A stretch of 64,000 nt of DNA from Paenibacillus sp. PastM-3 (GCF_029893965.1 NZ_JARXXP010000023.1:1-64000); one strand, 5' to 3'; shown: positions 50,360-60,250, counted from the first letter of the stretch. Numbers and translations: made by a program. Notes: generated from the sequence alone by a model not told the origin.

Positions 50360-52735
50360 TTACATATACTGCTGGCCGATGGCCGTATCGGTCTTGCCCT
50401 GCAGCTCCACCAGCTTCATAATAACGGCGGCTGCCTGAGCTTTGGTTACTTGCTGCTGCGGATTGAATTTGCCATTTTCGCCCTGGAGCAGCCCCAGCCG
50501 TACAACAAGGGCTACAGCGCCTTTATTCGTAATGGCTGCACTGTCGCTGAAGCTGCTGACTGTAGTGTCATTATTCAGGAAGGCGGCAAGCTTGCTGTAT
50601 TTCAGGAATGAAGCCAGCAGCACAGCAAGCTGCTCACGGGTAAGGCTCTCCTCCGGCTTCACTACCGCATCCCTGTCCAGCCAGCTGCGGCTGACGGCAT
50701 AGTTCACAGCACCAAAATATGCGCTGTCAGGACTGACTCCGGCAACTGCCTTATTTTCTGCACTTGCAGAATATTGCGTGTAGTACGGTGTTGAGGCTTT
50801 GGCAATGTAGTCAAGCCAGTCGCCTACCGTGATCACCTGATCCGGACCCACCTTGCCTTCCGCATCCGGCGTAATTACGCCGTATTTCAGCAGCTCGGTC
50901 AGCTGTTGTTCTGCTGCATGGCCTTTAATATCAACCGCGCTGGCAGCAGCCGGACGTTGTCCGCTCAGATTATAGTCGTAAATTGTGAACCAGTTGCCTG
51001 TCTGCGCGTTCAGCGCTTCATACGGCTTGCTTGTATCAACCAGTGCAGGGGAATAAACCAGTCTCACCTTAGGATCGGTATATCCGCCACTGGAAGTGCT
51101 GAAATAGCCTCCCGTTGTGCTGTACTGCAGCTTCAAGGCGTACAGGCTCAAGTATTTCTGCAGTGCCTCAGCTTTGGTAATTGCCGGTGCAGGCTGTTTG
51201 GTGATTTTGCTGAAGTTGGCAGCACCATAGTTCGAATACGACTGCAGCTTGCCATAAAGGTCCAGCGTAACCATAATCGTGTTCTCACTTACCGGAATAC
51301 CGTCGAAGTAGCGGAGGAATTCAAAACGGAAGCCTTTATCATTCGGCAGAACGCTCCAGGTCCCCCCGTGCTCGGCCAGCTTCAGGCTGCTGCTGGCCTG
51401 GTCATACAAACGGTTAATCAGCGACAGGGCCTGCTGCTTGGCTTCCGCCTGGCTCAGCTTCTTGCTTCCGGCTGGAGCGGATGCGGTATCCTGCCGGCTG
51501 CTTTCCGCCATATAGGTATATTGATCAATCTGGAACTGGAGAACCTCACCAGTCGTTGCGTTTACCTCAGCATAAGTGCGTTGCGGCATTCCGGCATAAC
51601 CGGCTTCGGAAGTATCACTCCAGGCCAGCGACCATACCTTCTGCTTGCTGCTCTGGTAATTGGTACCGAGCGTCTGCCAGACCAGCTTGCGGTTCGCCGG
51701 GATGGTTGCCACCTTCTTCACCTGCTTGACCGCTTCATCGACGGTAAGCTCCTTGCCGCTGGTTACCGGCTGGAAAACATCCTTACCGGCCGGTACGGCC
51801 TCATAAACGACCGGAGCAGCAGCTACATCGCTGCCTTCATAGTCAACCCGTTTACCGGTCTGGGCATCAATCGGATACAGGACTTCATTCTGCGGCCTCC
51901 AGCTGAGTACCCAGCTGTCCACCTCATTTTTTTTGTAAACAGGGGTGTAATATAGCGCAACATCGAAGCTCTCTTTAAACTTCTTCTCCGCCTCTTCCTG
52001 GGACACCGCAGGCTTGGCGGACGGATATTTCAGGCCGGAGGCCGATTTACTGAACTGTATGACATTTCCGCTGCCGTCAACCGTAACCCGTACGGAGTCA
52101 CTGGATGAAGGAACTCCGTTAACCAGGATATTGAAATAAAAGGAGTACTGTACAGGACCAAAAAGTGCCGAATCATTCATTGTAATATTCTCATCGAGCT
52201 GCAGATCGCTGCTCTTCAGCGTTGGCGCTGCCTGGGAAACGAAGCTCTTGGCCTTCGCAAGCGCCTCTGCCCGTGATACCTTTGGCGGATAGAAGTTGTC
52301 CGTCTGCCCTACAAACGGGGAATACAGATATGTAGAGATCAGGTCTCCTGTCATGGCATCAACTTCACTCGAAAAACCGTAAGATGTGCTGCCGGTCCGG
52401 AATTCCCACTGGATATTCCAAACCAGCTGGTCCGGATTCATCGGATAGGAGTTGCCTGAGCCAAGCTGTGTGTTCGAGACAGTAGCATCTTTCAGTACAG
52501 GGAACAATGCTTTCAGCTTTGCCACAGCCTGCTCCTGGGTAACCTTGGCCTCTGCCGGATCAGGTGTCTCGGCATTTGTCTGGGCAGCTTTTGCCGGAGC
52601 TTCTTGTACCGTAGTATCGGAAGTGGAAGCTGCTGCTGAAGCCAATCCCCCGGGCAGCATTAACGCGACCGCCACCGAAGTAATTAAAGCCGCTTTTGCG
52701 GCCTGCCCGATAAAGGGTTTCCTGTCGTTACTCAA
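50360..52735 (-). CDS. Secreted YcdB/YcdC-type PepSY protein with S-layer homology domains (791 aa)
   Basis: The start was set at TTG 52735 (MSNDRKPFIGQAAKAAL), five bases after AGGAGGAG; the frame extends to 52780 through the repeat-like leader. A signal peptide ends near ASAAAS. Several repeats of the form SRAEALAKAKSFV and SQEEAEKKFKE each begin a PepSY/YcdB-like domain (about 50-560). The C-terminus (about 600-791) has SLH-type motifs (YFGAVNYAVSRSWLDRD, LTREQLAVLLASFL, GKFNPQQQVTKAQAAAVIMKL) that anchor it to the cell wall. Its exact role is unknown. Its leader shares the nifB hairpin element. Confidence 0.85.
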   Translation of the reverse strand: MSNDRKPFIGQAAKAALITSVAVALMLPGGLASAAASTSDTTVQEAPAKAAQTNAETPDPAEAKVTQEQAVAKLKALFPVLKDATVSNTQLGSGNSYPMNPDQLVWNIQWEFRTGSTSYGFSSEVDAMTGDLISTYLYSPFVGQTDNFYPPKVSRAEALAKAKSFVSQAAPTLKSSDLQLDENITMNDSALFGPVQYSFYFNILVNGVPSSSDSVRVTVDGSGNVIQFSKSASGLKYPSAKPAVSQEEAEKKFKESFDVALYYTPVYKKNEVDSWVLSWRPQNEVLYPIDAQTGKRVDYEGSDVAAAPVVYEAVPAGKDVFQPVTSGKELTVDEAVKQVKKVATIPANRKLVWQTLGTNYQSSKQKVWSLAWSDTSEAGYAGMPQRTYAEVNATTGEVLQFQIDQYTYMAESSRQDTASAPAGSKKLSQAEAKQQALSLINRLYDQASSSLKLAEHGGTWSVLPNDKGFRFEFLRYFDGIPVSENTIMVTLDLYGKLQSYSNYGAANFSKITKQPAPAITKAEALQKYLSLYALKLQYSTTGGYFSTSSGGYTDPKVRLVYSPALVDTSKPYEALNAQTGNWFTIYDYNLSGQRPAAASAVDIKGHAAEQQLTELLKYGVITPDAEGKVGPDQVITVGDWLDYIAKASTPYYTQYSASAENKAVAGVSPDSAYFGAVNYAVSRSWLDRDAVVKPEESLTREQLAVLLASFLKYSKLAAFLNNDTTVSSFSDSAAITNKGAVALVVRLGLLQGENGKFNPQQQVTKAQAAAVIMKLVELQGKTDTAIGQQYM

Positions 52736-53119
52736 AATATCTCCTCCTAAAAGTTTTGTTAGCATAGACTTCCTGGGCATTCTTCGTACAAAACTCGCTT
52801 CGGAAGCATAGGCTTAGTGTTGTTAGCATAGGCGCAATAATATCCGCAAACGCTTACTTTTACTATTTTAGCCAGCTGCTACTCTCCTAAATTATAAATA
52901 CAAATACATAACTTTTCCATATTTTATTTATGACAGGAAATTTCAGGAGCAACCATAAGCCGACCCGGTTCCTGTGCATTTGCTAAAATGATCAACATCA
53001 CCGGTTAAAGTGCCGTACATTCCGTAATTAATATGGTTGATACTCAGCCTTGTAAATACATATCTCTATGCAAAAAAGAGCGGCCCGGACTCTACGTCCG
53101 GAGACACTCGCTGGAAAAA
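52736..53119. other. Leader repeat copy and AT-rich promoter region
   Basis: Between 52744 and about 52832 lies a diverged copy of the nifB leader element, with GTTTTGT...ACAAAAC as its stem and a partial second unit. The rest, to 53119, has no gene. GCAAACGCTTAC near 52842 is weakly cre-like. Confidence 0.75.
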
Positions 53120-53697
53120 TTATAGATTCTCCAGCTCCGGCCCGTTCGTGGCGATCACCTGCTTGTACCAGTAAAAGCTTTTCTTACGCAGCCGGGCCAG
53201 CGTACCGCCCCCTTCATCATCCTGGTCGACATAGATATAGCCGTACCGCTTGCGCATCTCTGAGGTTGAGGCTGAGATCAGCTCGATGCAGCCCCAACTC
53301 GTGTAGCTCATCAGCTCCACACCTTCCTCGATCGCCTCAGCCATCGGGCGTTATGCTGTGCCAGATAATCAATCCGGTAGTCGTCCTGAATACTTCCGTC
53401 TTCAGCTAGCTCATCGGCAGCACCAAGCCCGTTCTCCACCATAAACAGCGGGATTTGGTAGCGGCCATGCATTTCTTTGAGCCCCCCGCAGGCCGCTCGG
53501 ATACATCTGCCAGCCCAGTCCGAGGTCTGAAGATACGGATTCGCCAGGCCTGTGGACAGATTTCCTGCGGTTGTGGCCGTAATCGAGTTGTCCGTGCTTA
53601 CCGCCGAGGACAAGTAGTAGCTGAAGGAGAGGAAGTCAACGAAATTCTCCTGTAGTTTCCCTCTATTTCTGCCATTTCGCCTCCCCGCGTACGGCAT
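53120..53697 (-). pseudogene. Decayed GH1 6-phospho-beta-glucosidase (C-terminal third)
   Basis: Fragments in two or more frames read DFLSFSYYLSSAVSTDNS, a nucleophile motif FMVENGLGAADEL, then, after a frameshift near 53345, MAEAIEEGVELMSYTSWGC and KKSFYWYKQVIATNG. This is the usual end of BglA-type enzymes. The DWGWQMYPSGLR signature can be rebuilt only by adding one base near 53517 and removing another. About 300 N-terminal residues are absent. The gene is plainly dead. Confidence 0.85.
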
Positions 53698-53827
53698 TAA
53701 TGGGATTTCTCCCTTTCATTTAGCTAATCCGCCTGCTTTCCACCGAATCAAAGGCATTTTTGCCCTTCATACTCCCCATCCGCCACTTAAAGCGGAACCT
53801 GGTTGTTTTCGAACTCCCCCAACACAA

Positions 53828-53853
53828 AAGACGGCCCGTCACCGGGCCGCCTC
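53828..53853 (-). terminator. Terminator of the NitT/TauT-type ABC operon
   Basis: On the minus strand CGGCCC, loop GGTGAC, GGGCCG, then TCTTTTG lies 25 bases after the permease stop. Confidence 0.75.
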
Positions 53854-53875
53854 ACCTCACACAATACATTTACTA

Positions 53876-54622
53876 TTACCGCCGCCATCTCATGAACCTG
53901 TAATCCAGCAGATCCACCAGCAGGAACAGCACAAAGCCGACTAAGCTGAACAGCATGATGCCCGCGTACATCTCCGGATAATCAAGGCGCAGCCAGGCAT
54001 CCATTATGAAGAAGCCCATGCCGTGCTCCGTGCCGTAGATTTCGGTGAAGAACAGCACGGAAATGGCGGTGCCGAGCGACACCCGGATCGTGCTGAGGAT
54101 GACCGACAGCGCACCGGGCAGTGTCACATTCCAGAATTTCTGCACGGAGCTTGCGCCGATGCTGGTCAGCACATCATATGTAGTCTCGGGGATTGCCTTA
54201 ATCCCGTCGCGCACGGAGATGATGATCTGGAACAGCAGAATCAGCATGATCATCAGCACCTTGGAGGTTTCACCCAGACCGAAGAACAGCATGACCACCG
54301 GCAGCAGGGCAATCTTCGGAATCGGATAGGCCAGATAGACGACCGGATCGAGCAGCTTGTTCCACAGCGGCGAACGCCCCATTAACAGTCCGATCATCAG
54401 GCCGATCAGAAGCGCCAGCAGCACACCCTCAAAAATCCGCAGCAGGCTGTACCCGACATTAAGCAGCACCTCATGGCCATCCAGCTGGAACATCGCCTTA
54501 TACACGGAGCCGGGAGACGGCAGAATCGGATGGTTCATCAGCAGATAGACGATATACCAGACCAGATTCATGCCTGCAAAAACAAACAACAGCCGCAGCA
54601 CGTGGTTAATCCGCTTGTTCAT
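53876..54622 (-). CDS. ABC transporter permease, NitT/TauT (SsuC) type
   Basis: 248 aa. The start ATG 54622 shares its A with the TGA of the ATPase gene; upstream ATG 54628 is too close to AGGAG. It has six membrane segments and the binding-protein-dependent loop DVLTSIGASSVQKFWNVTLPGA (EAA motif). It works with the ATPase and lipoprotein just upstream to import a small anion or a thiamine-precursor-type compound. Confidence 0.9.
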   Translation of the reverse strand: MNKRINHVLRLLFVFAGMNLVWYIVYLLMNHPILPSPGSVYKAMFQLDGHEVLLNVGYSLLRIFEGVLLALLIGLMIGLLMGRSPLWNKLLDPVVYLAYPIPKIALLPVVMLFFGLGETSKVLMIMLILLFQIIISVRDGIKAIPETTYDVLTSIGASSVQKFWNVTLPGALSVILSTIRVSLGTAISVLFFTEIYGTEHGMGFFIMDAWLRLDYPEMYAGIMLFSLVGFVLFLLVDLLDYRFMRWRR

Positions 54623-55404
54623 CACCATTTCTCCTGCATTACCTTTCTAATCACTTTTGTCTGCTCAAAAAACTCGTTGCTGTCCCGCTTCTCCTCATGC
54701 TTCATCCCGAACACAGCAGCGTTATCGAGCACCTCAAGCTCCGTCTGCTTCCCCGTTCCGGCAGGGAGGATAACAATCTTCTGTCCCAGCAAAATCGCCT
54801 CGTCCACATCATGGGTAACAAACAGCGCCGTCGCCGGATGAGCCAGCCAGTTATCCAGAAAAATCTGCTGCAGCGCCTCGCGCGTCACGGCATCCAGCGC
54901 CGAGAACGGCTCATCCAGCAGCATAATTTGCGGCAAAATCGCAAAGGCCCGTGCGATCGCCACCCGCTGCTGCTGCCCGCCGCTAAGTGACAGCGGATAG
55001 CGGCCTTCCAGCCCGGCGATCCCCATCGCCTCAAGCCAGCGGGTGATCCGACTCTCCCGGTCTGCCTTGTCTGCTGCGGCAGTTCCGGTGATCTTCATGG
55101 CAATCCGGATGTTGTCCCGGACCGTCTTCCACGGCAGCAGGCCGTAGTTCTGCGGGACAAGCCCGACCAGCGTATCCTTATCATGCACGGACTTGCCGTT
55201 GTACAGCAGCTCTCCGCTGTAGCCCGGCAGCAGGCCGGCAACCGCCCGAAGGAGCGTCGATTTACCGCTGCCGGAAGGCCCGATAATCGTATAGATGCCA
55301 TGCTCGGGCAGCATCAGGTTAACCTCTCCCAGCGCCACCTGGCCGCCCTTATACTGGACCTGCAGGTCACGGATGCAGAGTCCGCTATTTTCCAAACTGG
55401 ACAT
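54622..55404 (-). CDS. ABC transporter ATP-binding protein, NitT/TauT (SsuB) type
   Basis: 260 aa. Walker A IIGPSGSGKST near 40-50, signature LSGGQQQRVAIARA, Walker B IMLLDEPFSALD and the H-loop VTHDVDEAI. Q-loop LVPQNYGLLPW is typical of the nitrate/sulfonate/taurine group. Its start overlaps the binding-protein gene by 20 bases and its stop overlaps the permease. Confidence 0.92.
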   Translation of the reverse strand: MSSLENSGLCIRDLQVQYKGGQVALGEVNLMLPEHGIYTIIGPSGSGKSTLLRAVAGLLPGYSGELLYNGKSVHDKDTLVGLVPQNYGLLPWKTVRDNIRIAMKITGTAAADKADRESRITRWLEAMGIAGLEGRYPLSLSGGQQQRVAIARAFAILPQIMLLDEPFSALDAVTREALQQIFLDNWLAHPATALFVTHDVDEAILLGQKIVILPAGTGKQTELEVLDNAAVFGMKHEEKRDSNEFFEQTKVIRKVMQEKW

Positions 55405-56389
55405 CGGAAATCACATCTTCAGGGGCAATATCTTTGGTCAGCAGGCCTGTCTCCCGCGCCCAGGCAAAAGCCGCCTCTACTTCCTTCACATCCACTTGGG
55501 TTGCCGGCTCGTATGCCGGAACTGCGATTTCATCCTTGAGTGTTTCCGGGTAGCCTACTTCCTTGATAATAAGATCGATATATTCCGATTGATCGTGAGA
55601 CTTCATATACGCTACAGCATCATCATAAGCGGCATACATGTCACGGATGGCTTGCGGTTTGGCATCAATTACGCTTTGCGGAAAAGCGAGCACAAACGGG
55701 TTCACGCCTGCAGAGTGAGTGGAGCTCAGCACACGCAGGCCGGAGGATTCACCCATCGTTACAAACGGCTCAGGCAGTACAGCTGCATCAGCCTTATGGT
55801 TCTTGAGCAGCTCAAGCCGGGTCGGAATTTGCGGCACTTCGCTGACCGTAATATCCGCTTCAGTCAGTCCCGCCTGCTTCAACATCATCGCTACCGTATA
55901 TTGAGTGGAGGTATTTCTGGACAAAATAACGGTTTTGCCCTTCAGATCCTTCACTTCCTTAATCTCGTCATTACCGGTCAGCAGGTCAAATTCACCGGTG
56001 GTTGTGCTGGTGATTTTTACATCGAGCCCCGCTTCGTTATAGATCGAAATCGCCACCAGATCGGCGCTGATGCCGTCTACCTTGCCAGCCTGGAACGCCA
56101 CATCGCGGTCCTTGGCGCTTTTGAAGGTCTGGATATCCAGGTTAACGTTATGCTCCTTGTCGAAGCCCTGCTCATGCGCGATGATGAATGGAATAGCGTC
56201 AATCGAAGGCAGCAGCCCCAATGTTACAACCGCCGCTTCCTCCGGTGCTGCCGTTTCTGCAGTTCCACCCGAATTCCCGGCATTGCTTCCGCTTGCTGTA
56301 TTGTTATTGCCGCAGCCCGCCGCAACCATCCCTACTGCAGCGGTTAGCGTAAACAGCATCATAAGGTGTTTCCATTTCTTTCTCTTCAT
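55385..56389 (-). CDS. ABC substrate-binding lipoprotein, NitT/TauT (NMT1/SsuA) type
   Basis: 334 aa from ATG 56389 (MKRKKWKHLMMLFTL), after GGAGGCAGG. Lipobox VAAGCGNNN, then a Ser/Thr/Gly/Glu linker. The binding domain opens VTLGLLPSIDAIPFIIAHEQGF and has FQAGKVDGISADLVA, TVILSRNTSTQYTVA and AAVLPEPFV. The family covers sulfonates, nitrate, riboflavin and pyrimidine precursors, so the ligand is not determined. It is the first gene of the three-gene operon. Confidence 0.9.
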   Translation of the reverse strand: MKRKKWKHLMMLFTLTAAVGMVAAGCGNNNTASGSNAGNSGGTAETAAPEEAAVVTLGLLPSIDAIPFIIAHEQGFDKEHNVNLDIQTFKSAKDRDVAFQAGKVDGISADLVAISIYNEAGLDVKITSTTTGEFDLLTGNDEIKEVKDLKGKTVILSRNTSTQYTVAMMLKQAGLTEADITVSEVPQIPTRLELLKNHKADAAVLPEPFVTMGESSGLRVLSSTHSAGVNPFVLAFPQSVIDAKPQAIRDMYAAYDDAVAYMKSHDQSEYIDLIIKEVGYPETLKDEIAVPAYEPATQVDVKEVEAAFAWARETGLLTKDIAPEDVISDVQFGK

Positions 56390-56562
56390 CAATCTTCCTG
56401 CCTCCAATTCTCTCTAATATATTTGCTTGCGCATATTTTCACATAAGGGCATAGAGAAGCCTCTATGCTTCCCCGTAAGCGTAAGTACTGCAATTTTACA
56501 CCCATTGTCTCATTTTGTATATTTATAAATTTAAATACTAAATCACGCTCTCGCCAAATAAG

Positions 56563-56608
56563 ACGATAGCCCGGACACCGCAACGGCCCTGCACTATCGC
56601 CTTATAAA
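56563..56608 (-). terminator. Terminator of the ger operon
   Basis: On the minus strand GGCGATAGTGCAGGGCC...CGGGCTATCGTC with TTATTT after it, 30 bases past the gerC stop. Confidence 0.7.
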
Positions 56609-56636
56609 CCTAAAACAAGCTTTCCCGGCAACACAC

Positions 56637-57740
56637 TCAGCTATACTTTCCGTAATCTTTAATGGTCACTTTGACATGGCACTCCACCTCAATCTGCGGG
56701 TAGACCTCTCTCCAGTCCATGCCTGTCCACTCCCTGTAACTCAGGCTGTTCCGCACATACCGTCCGATGCCCAGGCTGTCCACCTGCTTGTCCTGCATTT
56801 GCCGTATCATCGCCTGGGCTTTAGCTGTAATGTGTTTCTCAATTTGCTGCTCCAGTTCATAACGTGTCCCGCTGTCATTTAGCTTTTCTTCTCCGGTATA
56901 TTCAAGTACTGATCCCTGGACAGTAGCAGAAATATCTACCTTGAAGCGCTGCTCACCCAGCTGATGCACCTTAATCTTACGTTTACTTGATATGGAGCTC
57001 AACATGACAATGGCCGGCTTCCCATTCGTTTGTTCTCCTAAACGTATAGTCGTCTCCCCCTGCTGCAGATCATCATAGAACAGGCTAAAGATGATCCCGT
57101 CTTCTACCGGAATTTTCAAAACATATTTGTCCTTTTGAAATAACGCAATTCCTGCAATGTTTACTTTATCCCCGGCATCCTTCACAATCGGAGCTACTGC
57201 GTCAATCCCGTCGTCATTGTAGTCTCTGGAGAATTCATAGAGTGTCGTAGGCGGAACACTGTTGCTTAAGGACTCCTTTTCCAGCATGCGGTTGATGTAA
57301 CGGCCGGTATCTGAATGAGGCTTGAATGTTTTGCTCAGCAGCTCTCCGGCGTCCCCCTCCACCACAATTACTCTGACTCCCAGCGCTGTCGACGGATCAC
57401 GCAGCAGGGTGTCGATATAGTCGCCAATGCCCGCTTGGGCCAGCGTTGTCCCGAACAGGGTGTCCCGGAGCTGCCCGCTGACTACAGTCAGGTCGGTTTG
57501 CCAGGATAACTGCAGCCTGGCCTCTTTGATGCTCTCACTCTCAGCGGTCAGCAATTCACGGCGAACCTGGGAGTCCGGATCTATCACCGGGACACTGGAG
57601 ACTATCTTTAGCTTATTGCCGCTTAGCAGATCATAACTCGATGTCTGTACCATGCCCAGTTTTTCAAGCACCCGCTCGTCTCTTTTACAGCCGGTCAACA
57701 GCAACAGCAGGATTACAGCAACAACCCGCAGCTTACCCAT
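56637..57740 (-). CDS. Germinant receptor C subunit (Ger(x)C lipoprotein)
   Basis: 367 aa. The signal peptide is short with lipobox LLLTGCKRD (Cys near 18). The family blocks are LEKLGMVQTSSYDLL, LLTAESESIKEAR, GVRVIVVEGDAGELL, and a C-terminal VEVECHVKVTIKDYGK end. It is anchored on the outside of the spore inner membrane and joins GerA and GerB subunits to sense germinants. Overlaps gerB by eight bases. Confidence 0.92.
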   Translation of the reverse strand: MGKLRVVAVILLLLLTGCKRDERVLEKLGMVQTSSYDLLSGNKLKIVSSVPVIDPDSQVRRELLTAESESIKEARLQLSWQTDLTVVSGQLRDTLFGTTLAQAGIGDYIDTLLRDPSTALGVRVIVVEGDAGELLSKTFKPHSDTGRYINRMLEKESLSNSVPPTTLYEFSRDYNDDGIDAVAPIVKDAGDKVNIAGIALFQKDKYVLKIPVEDGIIFSLFYDDLQQGETTIRLGEQTNGKPAIVMLSSISSKRKIKVHQLGEQRFKVDISATVQGSVLEYTGEEKLNDSGTRYELEQQIEKHITAKAQAMIRQMQDKQVDSLGIGRYVRNSLSYREWTGMDWREVYPQIEVECHVKVTIKDYGKYS

Positions 57741-58815
57741 GAGTGGCGCCCCCTTTTCTCTGAAACAGTAAAATCATAATCAGCAGCGTGGGCAGACCAA
57801 AGGCAATTCCGGTAACAGCGCAACCTAAATTTGTAATCCAGACGTTTACCTGATCCAGTGTTTTGGGGATAAAAGAGATGCCGTAGGCTATGGAGAGCAG
57901 CAGGAGCAGCAGAATTTTCAAATTCAGATTGGGCAGCATCTGCTGCACCGTTATCTCCGCCGCCCACCAATACATCACCAGTGTGATCAGGATCAGGAAG
58001 AGAAAAAAGCCGTATAGCAGATTTTCCAGTCGTTCAATAAAAGGGAACTGTATATAAGCCAGCAGATCAAGCACGGGATACAGCAGCTTTTTTAACTGAT
58101 TCAGACTGAAAATGCCATAGCAGATCAGCGATAAGCTAAGATAATTCAGCGTTAAAAAAAGATTCCCGGCCTGGATGGCGAGCATGGACTTTTTGTTCTT
58201 CTTGACATGCGGGAACAGAAAAAGAGTCAGCTCATAGCCTAAAAAGGCGGAATAGACCTCTATCGCCCCCTTCACCTGATCATGGCCGCCTTTAAGCAGG
58301 AACGGAGTGAGCCGCTCCCAGCGGAAGGAGGGTATAAACCAGACCAGCAGCAGGATCATCCAGGCCGCCATCCAGAAGAAAAGTGTAGCCGCCTTGGAAA
58401 TCCCCTGAATCCCCTTGATCAGCAGCAAGAAGGCCAGCACATCTATAGCCAGTTTGAACAGCATCGGATTGGTTGACGGAAAAGACAGCATCTGAAAGAC
58501 CAGCACGTATTTTTTGCCGATCATGCAGCCGAATATCAGCCATGAACCCGCCAGCAGTAAATATAGAGGGTACAGCAGCACTTTAGGAACAGACTGCTCC
58601 AGAATTGCAAACACAGAACGACCCTCACCCAGACGAAAAACGAGCGAGATCAGCCAGATATTAAAGGAGGAAAGCAGGAAGCAAGGGATCAGTACTAGCC
58701 AGCCGTTCGTTCCGAAATAATCCGCGAGGTTCCTCGACAGTGTAAAAAGCATGATTCCAGCCTGCACCATGTAGGTAAGAACGGCAATATGGAAGGGGCT
58801 GATCTTCTGCTGCAT
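57733..58815 (-). CDS. Germinant receptor B subunit (spore germination permease)
   Basis: 360 aa from ATG 58815 (MQQKISPFHIAVLTYMVQAG), with AGGATT eight bases ahead; a GTG at 58821 is an alternative. It has about ten membrane segments of the amino acid-polyamine transporter fold. QKISPFHIAVL and the closing GLPTLLIMILLFQRK are typical of GerAB proteins, which probably bind the germinant. It is the second gene of gerA-gerB-gerC. Confidence 0.92.
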   Translation of the reverse strand: MQQKISPFHIAVLTYMVQAGIMLFTLSRNLADYFGTNGWLVLIPCFLLSSFNIWLISLVFRLGEGRSVFAILEQSVPKVLLYPLYLLLAGSWLIFGCMIGKKYVLVFQMLSFPSTNPMLFKLAIDVLAFLLLIKGIQGISKAATLFFWMAAWMILLLVWFIPSFRWERLTPFLLKGGHDQVKGAIEVYSAFLGYELTLFLFPHVKKNKKSMLAIQAGNLFLTLNYLSLSLICYGIFSLNQLKKLLYPVLDLLAYIQFPFIERLENLLYGFFLFLILITLVMYWWAAEITVQQMLPNLNLKILLLLLLSIAYGISFIPKTLDQVNVWITNLGCAVTGIAFGLPTLLIMILLFQRKGGATHG

Positions 58816-58825
58816 AAGCACAATC

Positions 58826-60250
58826 CTACTCTCTGTTTTTTTGACGTATCTTGTTATTCGTTAGGGTCTGGGTGGGACGGCTTCTCAGCATAGAAAAAGG
58901 CGCCCGTATAAAGACATCCTTCCAGTCTCCGGGCTTCATAGGCGCAACGGGTGTGATATAAGAGGTTCCCATGCTTGTTAGCCCCGACAGGTGAATGACA
59001 ATCAGCGCCATTCCAATCACCAGGCCCATATTGCCCCAAATTCCGGCAAGGATAATTACTCCAAAACGGATCAGCCTGATAGATGCGCTCATCATATAGC
59101 TGGGAATAACAAAAGAAGCAATTGCCGAGGACGCAACCGCAATTATTAGTACATTACTGGTCAGACCTGCCTGTACCGCTGCCTGTCCAATGACAATACC
59201 GCCAACGATGCCGATGGTCTGGCCGATTTTGGAGGGAAGCCGGGCTCCTGCCTCACGCAGCAGCTCAATCATAATTTCCATCAGCAGAGCCTCATAGACA
59301 GGAGGAAAAGGCACTCTGTTCCGTGATTCAGCCAGCGTTCTTAGCAGCGCCTCCGGGATCATCTCATAATGGAAGGTAGTCACAGAAACATACATCGCTG
59401 TAAAGGTTATCGTAATCAGCAAGGCTATAAATCTCAGCAGCCGTAAAGCCGTGCCCAGCGCCCAGCGCTGGTAATAATCATCAGGGGATGAGAAAAACTC
59501 AAAAAATGAGGCCGGTGCGCTAAGTGCTGTCGGACTATTATCAATCATCATGATAATCCGCCCGGCAGTCAGTTTGGACACCGCAACATCGGGTCTTTCG
59601 GTAGTGAGAAATTGCGGAAACACTGAGTTCGGCATGTCTTCAATAAACTGGGTCAGCTTGCCCCCATCATTGAGCGCGTCTGTCTCAATTCTCTGAATTC
59701 TCCTCTCCAGCTCCTCAACCATTTTCATATTGGCAATGTCTTGGATATAGAGCACATACACAGCGGTTTTGGATATTTCCCCGACCGCGTATTTGCGGAT
59801 TTTGAGATGCGGGCTTTTGAGTCTGCGGCGGATCAGGGAAAGGTTCGTAAAAGCCGATTCGACAAAAGCATCATGCGGGCCTGAGATAACGGTCTCTGTC
59901 TCCGATGATTGCACATTCCGTACTTCCGGTCCGGAGACATTCAGCAAATAAACCTTTCCCCGGTGAAAAATGGCCACATTGCCTTCCAGAATACCAATTA
60001 CTGCCGTTTTCGGATCGCTCATCCTCACAAATTGCGACTGCCGCAGCATTCTGTCCATTTCAGGGAGCTGAATCCGGGAAAAGGGCTCCAGAACCTCCTG
60101 GATGAACAAGGTATTGTCCACGCTATGCGGAAAATAAACGATGTCCGCCGCAAGCTCCGGAAAGCTCCGGTGGTTCAAATCGGCGCACTGATCGAGTTCC
60201 TTAAGGATATGTTCAAGTGAAAGCTCATCCGGCTGATTTCTTTCCATCAT
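58826..60250 (-). CDS. Germinant receptor A subunit
   Basis: 474 aa. A soluble N-terminal domain of about 220 residues (DIVYFPHSVDNTLFIQEVLEPFS) is followed by four to five membrane segments with the family blocks LTAGRIIMMIDNSPTAL, ALLMEIMIELLREAGARLP and IGIVGGIVIGQAAVQAGL. GerA subunits form the oligomeric, probably channel-forming part of germinant receptors. ATGATG at 60250 follows AAGGAGTG. It is the first gene of a forespore-type operon; the germinant is unknown. Confidence 0.93.
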   Translation of the reverse strand: MMERNQPDELSLEHILKELDQCADLNHRSFPELAADIVYFPHSVDNTLFIQEVLEPFSRIQLPEMDRMLRQSQFVRMSDPKTAVIGILEGNVAIFHRGKVYLLNVSGPEVRNVQSSETETVISGPHDAFVESAFTNLSLIRRRLKSPHLKIRKYAVGEISKTAVYVLYIQDIANMKMVEELERRIQRIETDALNDGGKLTQFIEDMPNSVFPQFLTTERPDVAVSKLTAGRIIMMIDNSPTALSAPASFFEFFSSPDDYYQRWALGTALRLLRFIALLITITFTAMYVSVTTFHYEMIPEALLRTLAESRNRVPFPPVYEALLMEIMIELLREAGARLPSKIGQTIGIVGGIVIGQAAVQAGLTSNVLIIAVASSAIASFVIPSYMMSASIRLIRFGVIILAGIWGNMGLVIGMALIVIHLSGLTSMGTSYITPVAPMKPGDWKDVFIRAPFSMLRSRPTQTLTNNKIRQKNRE

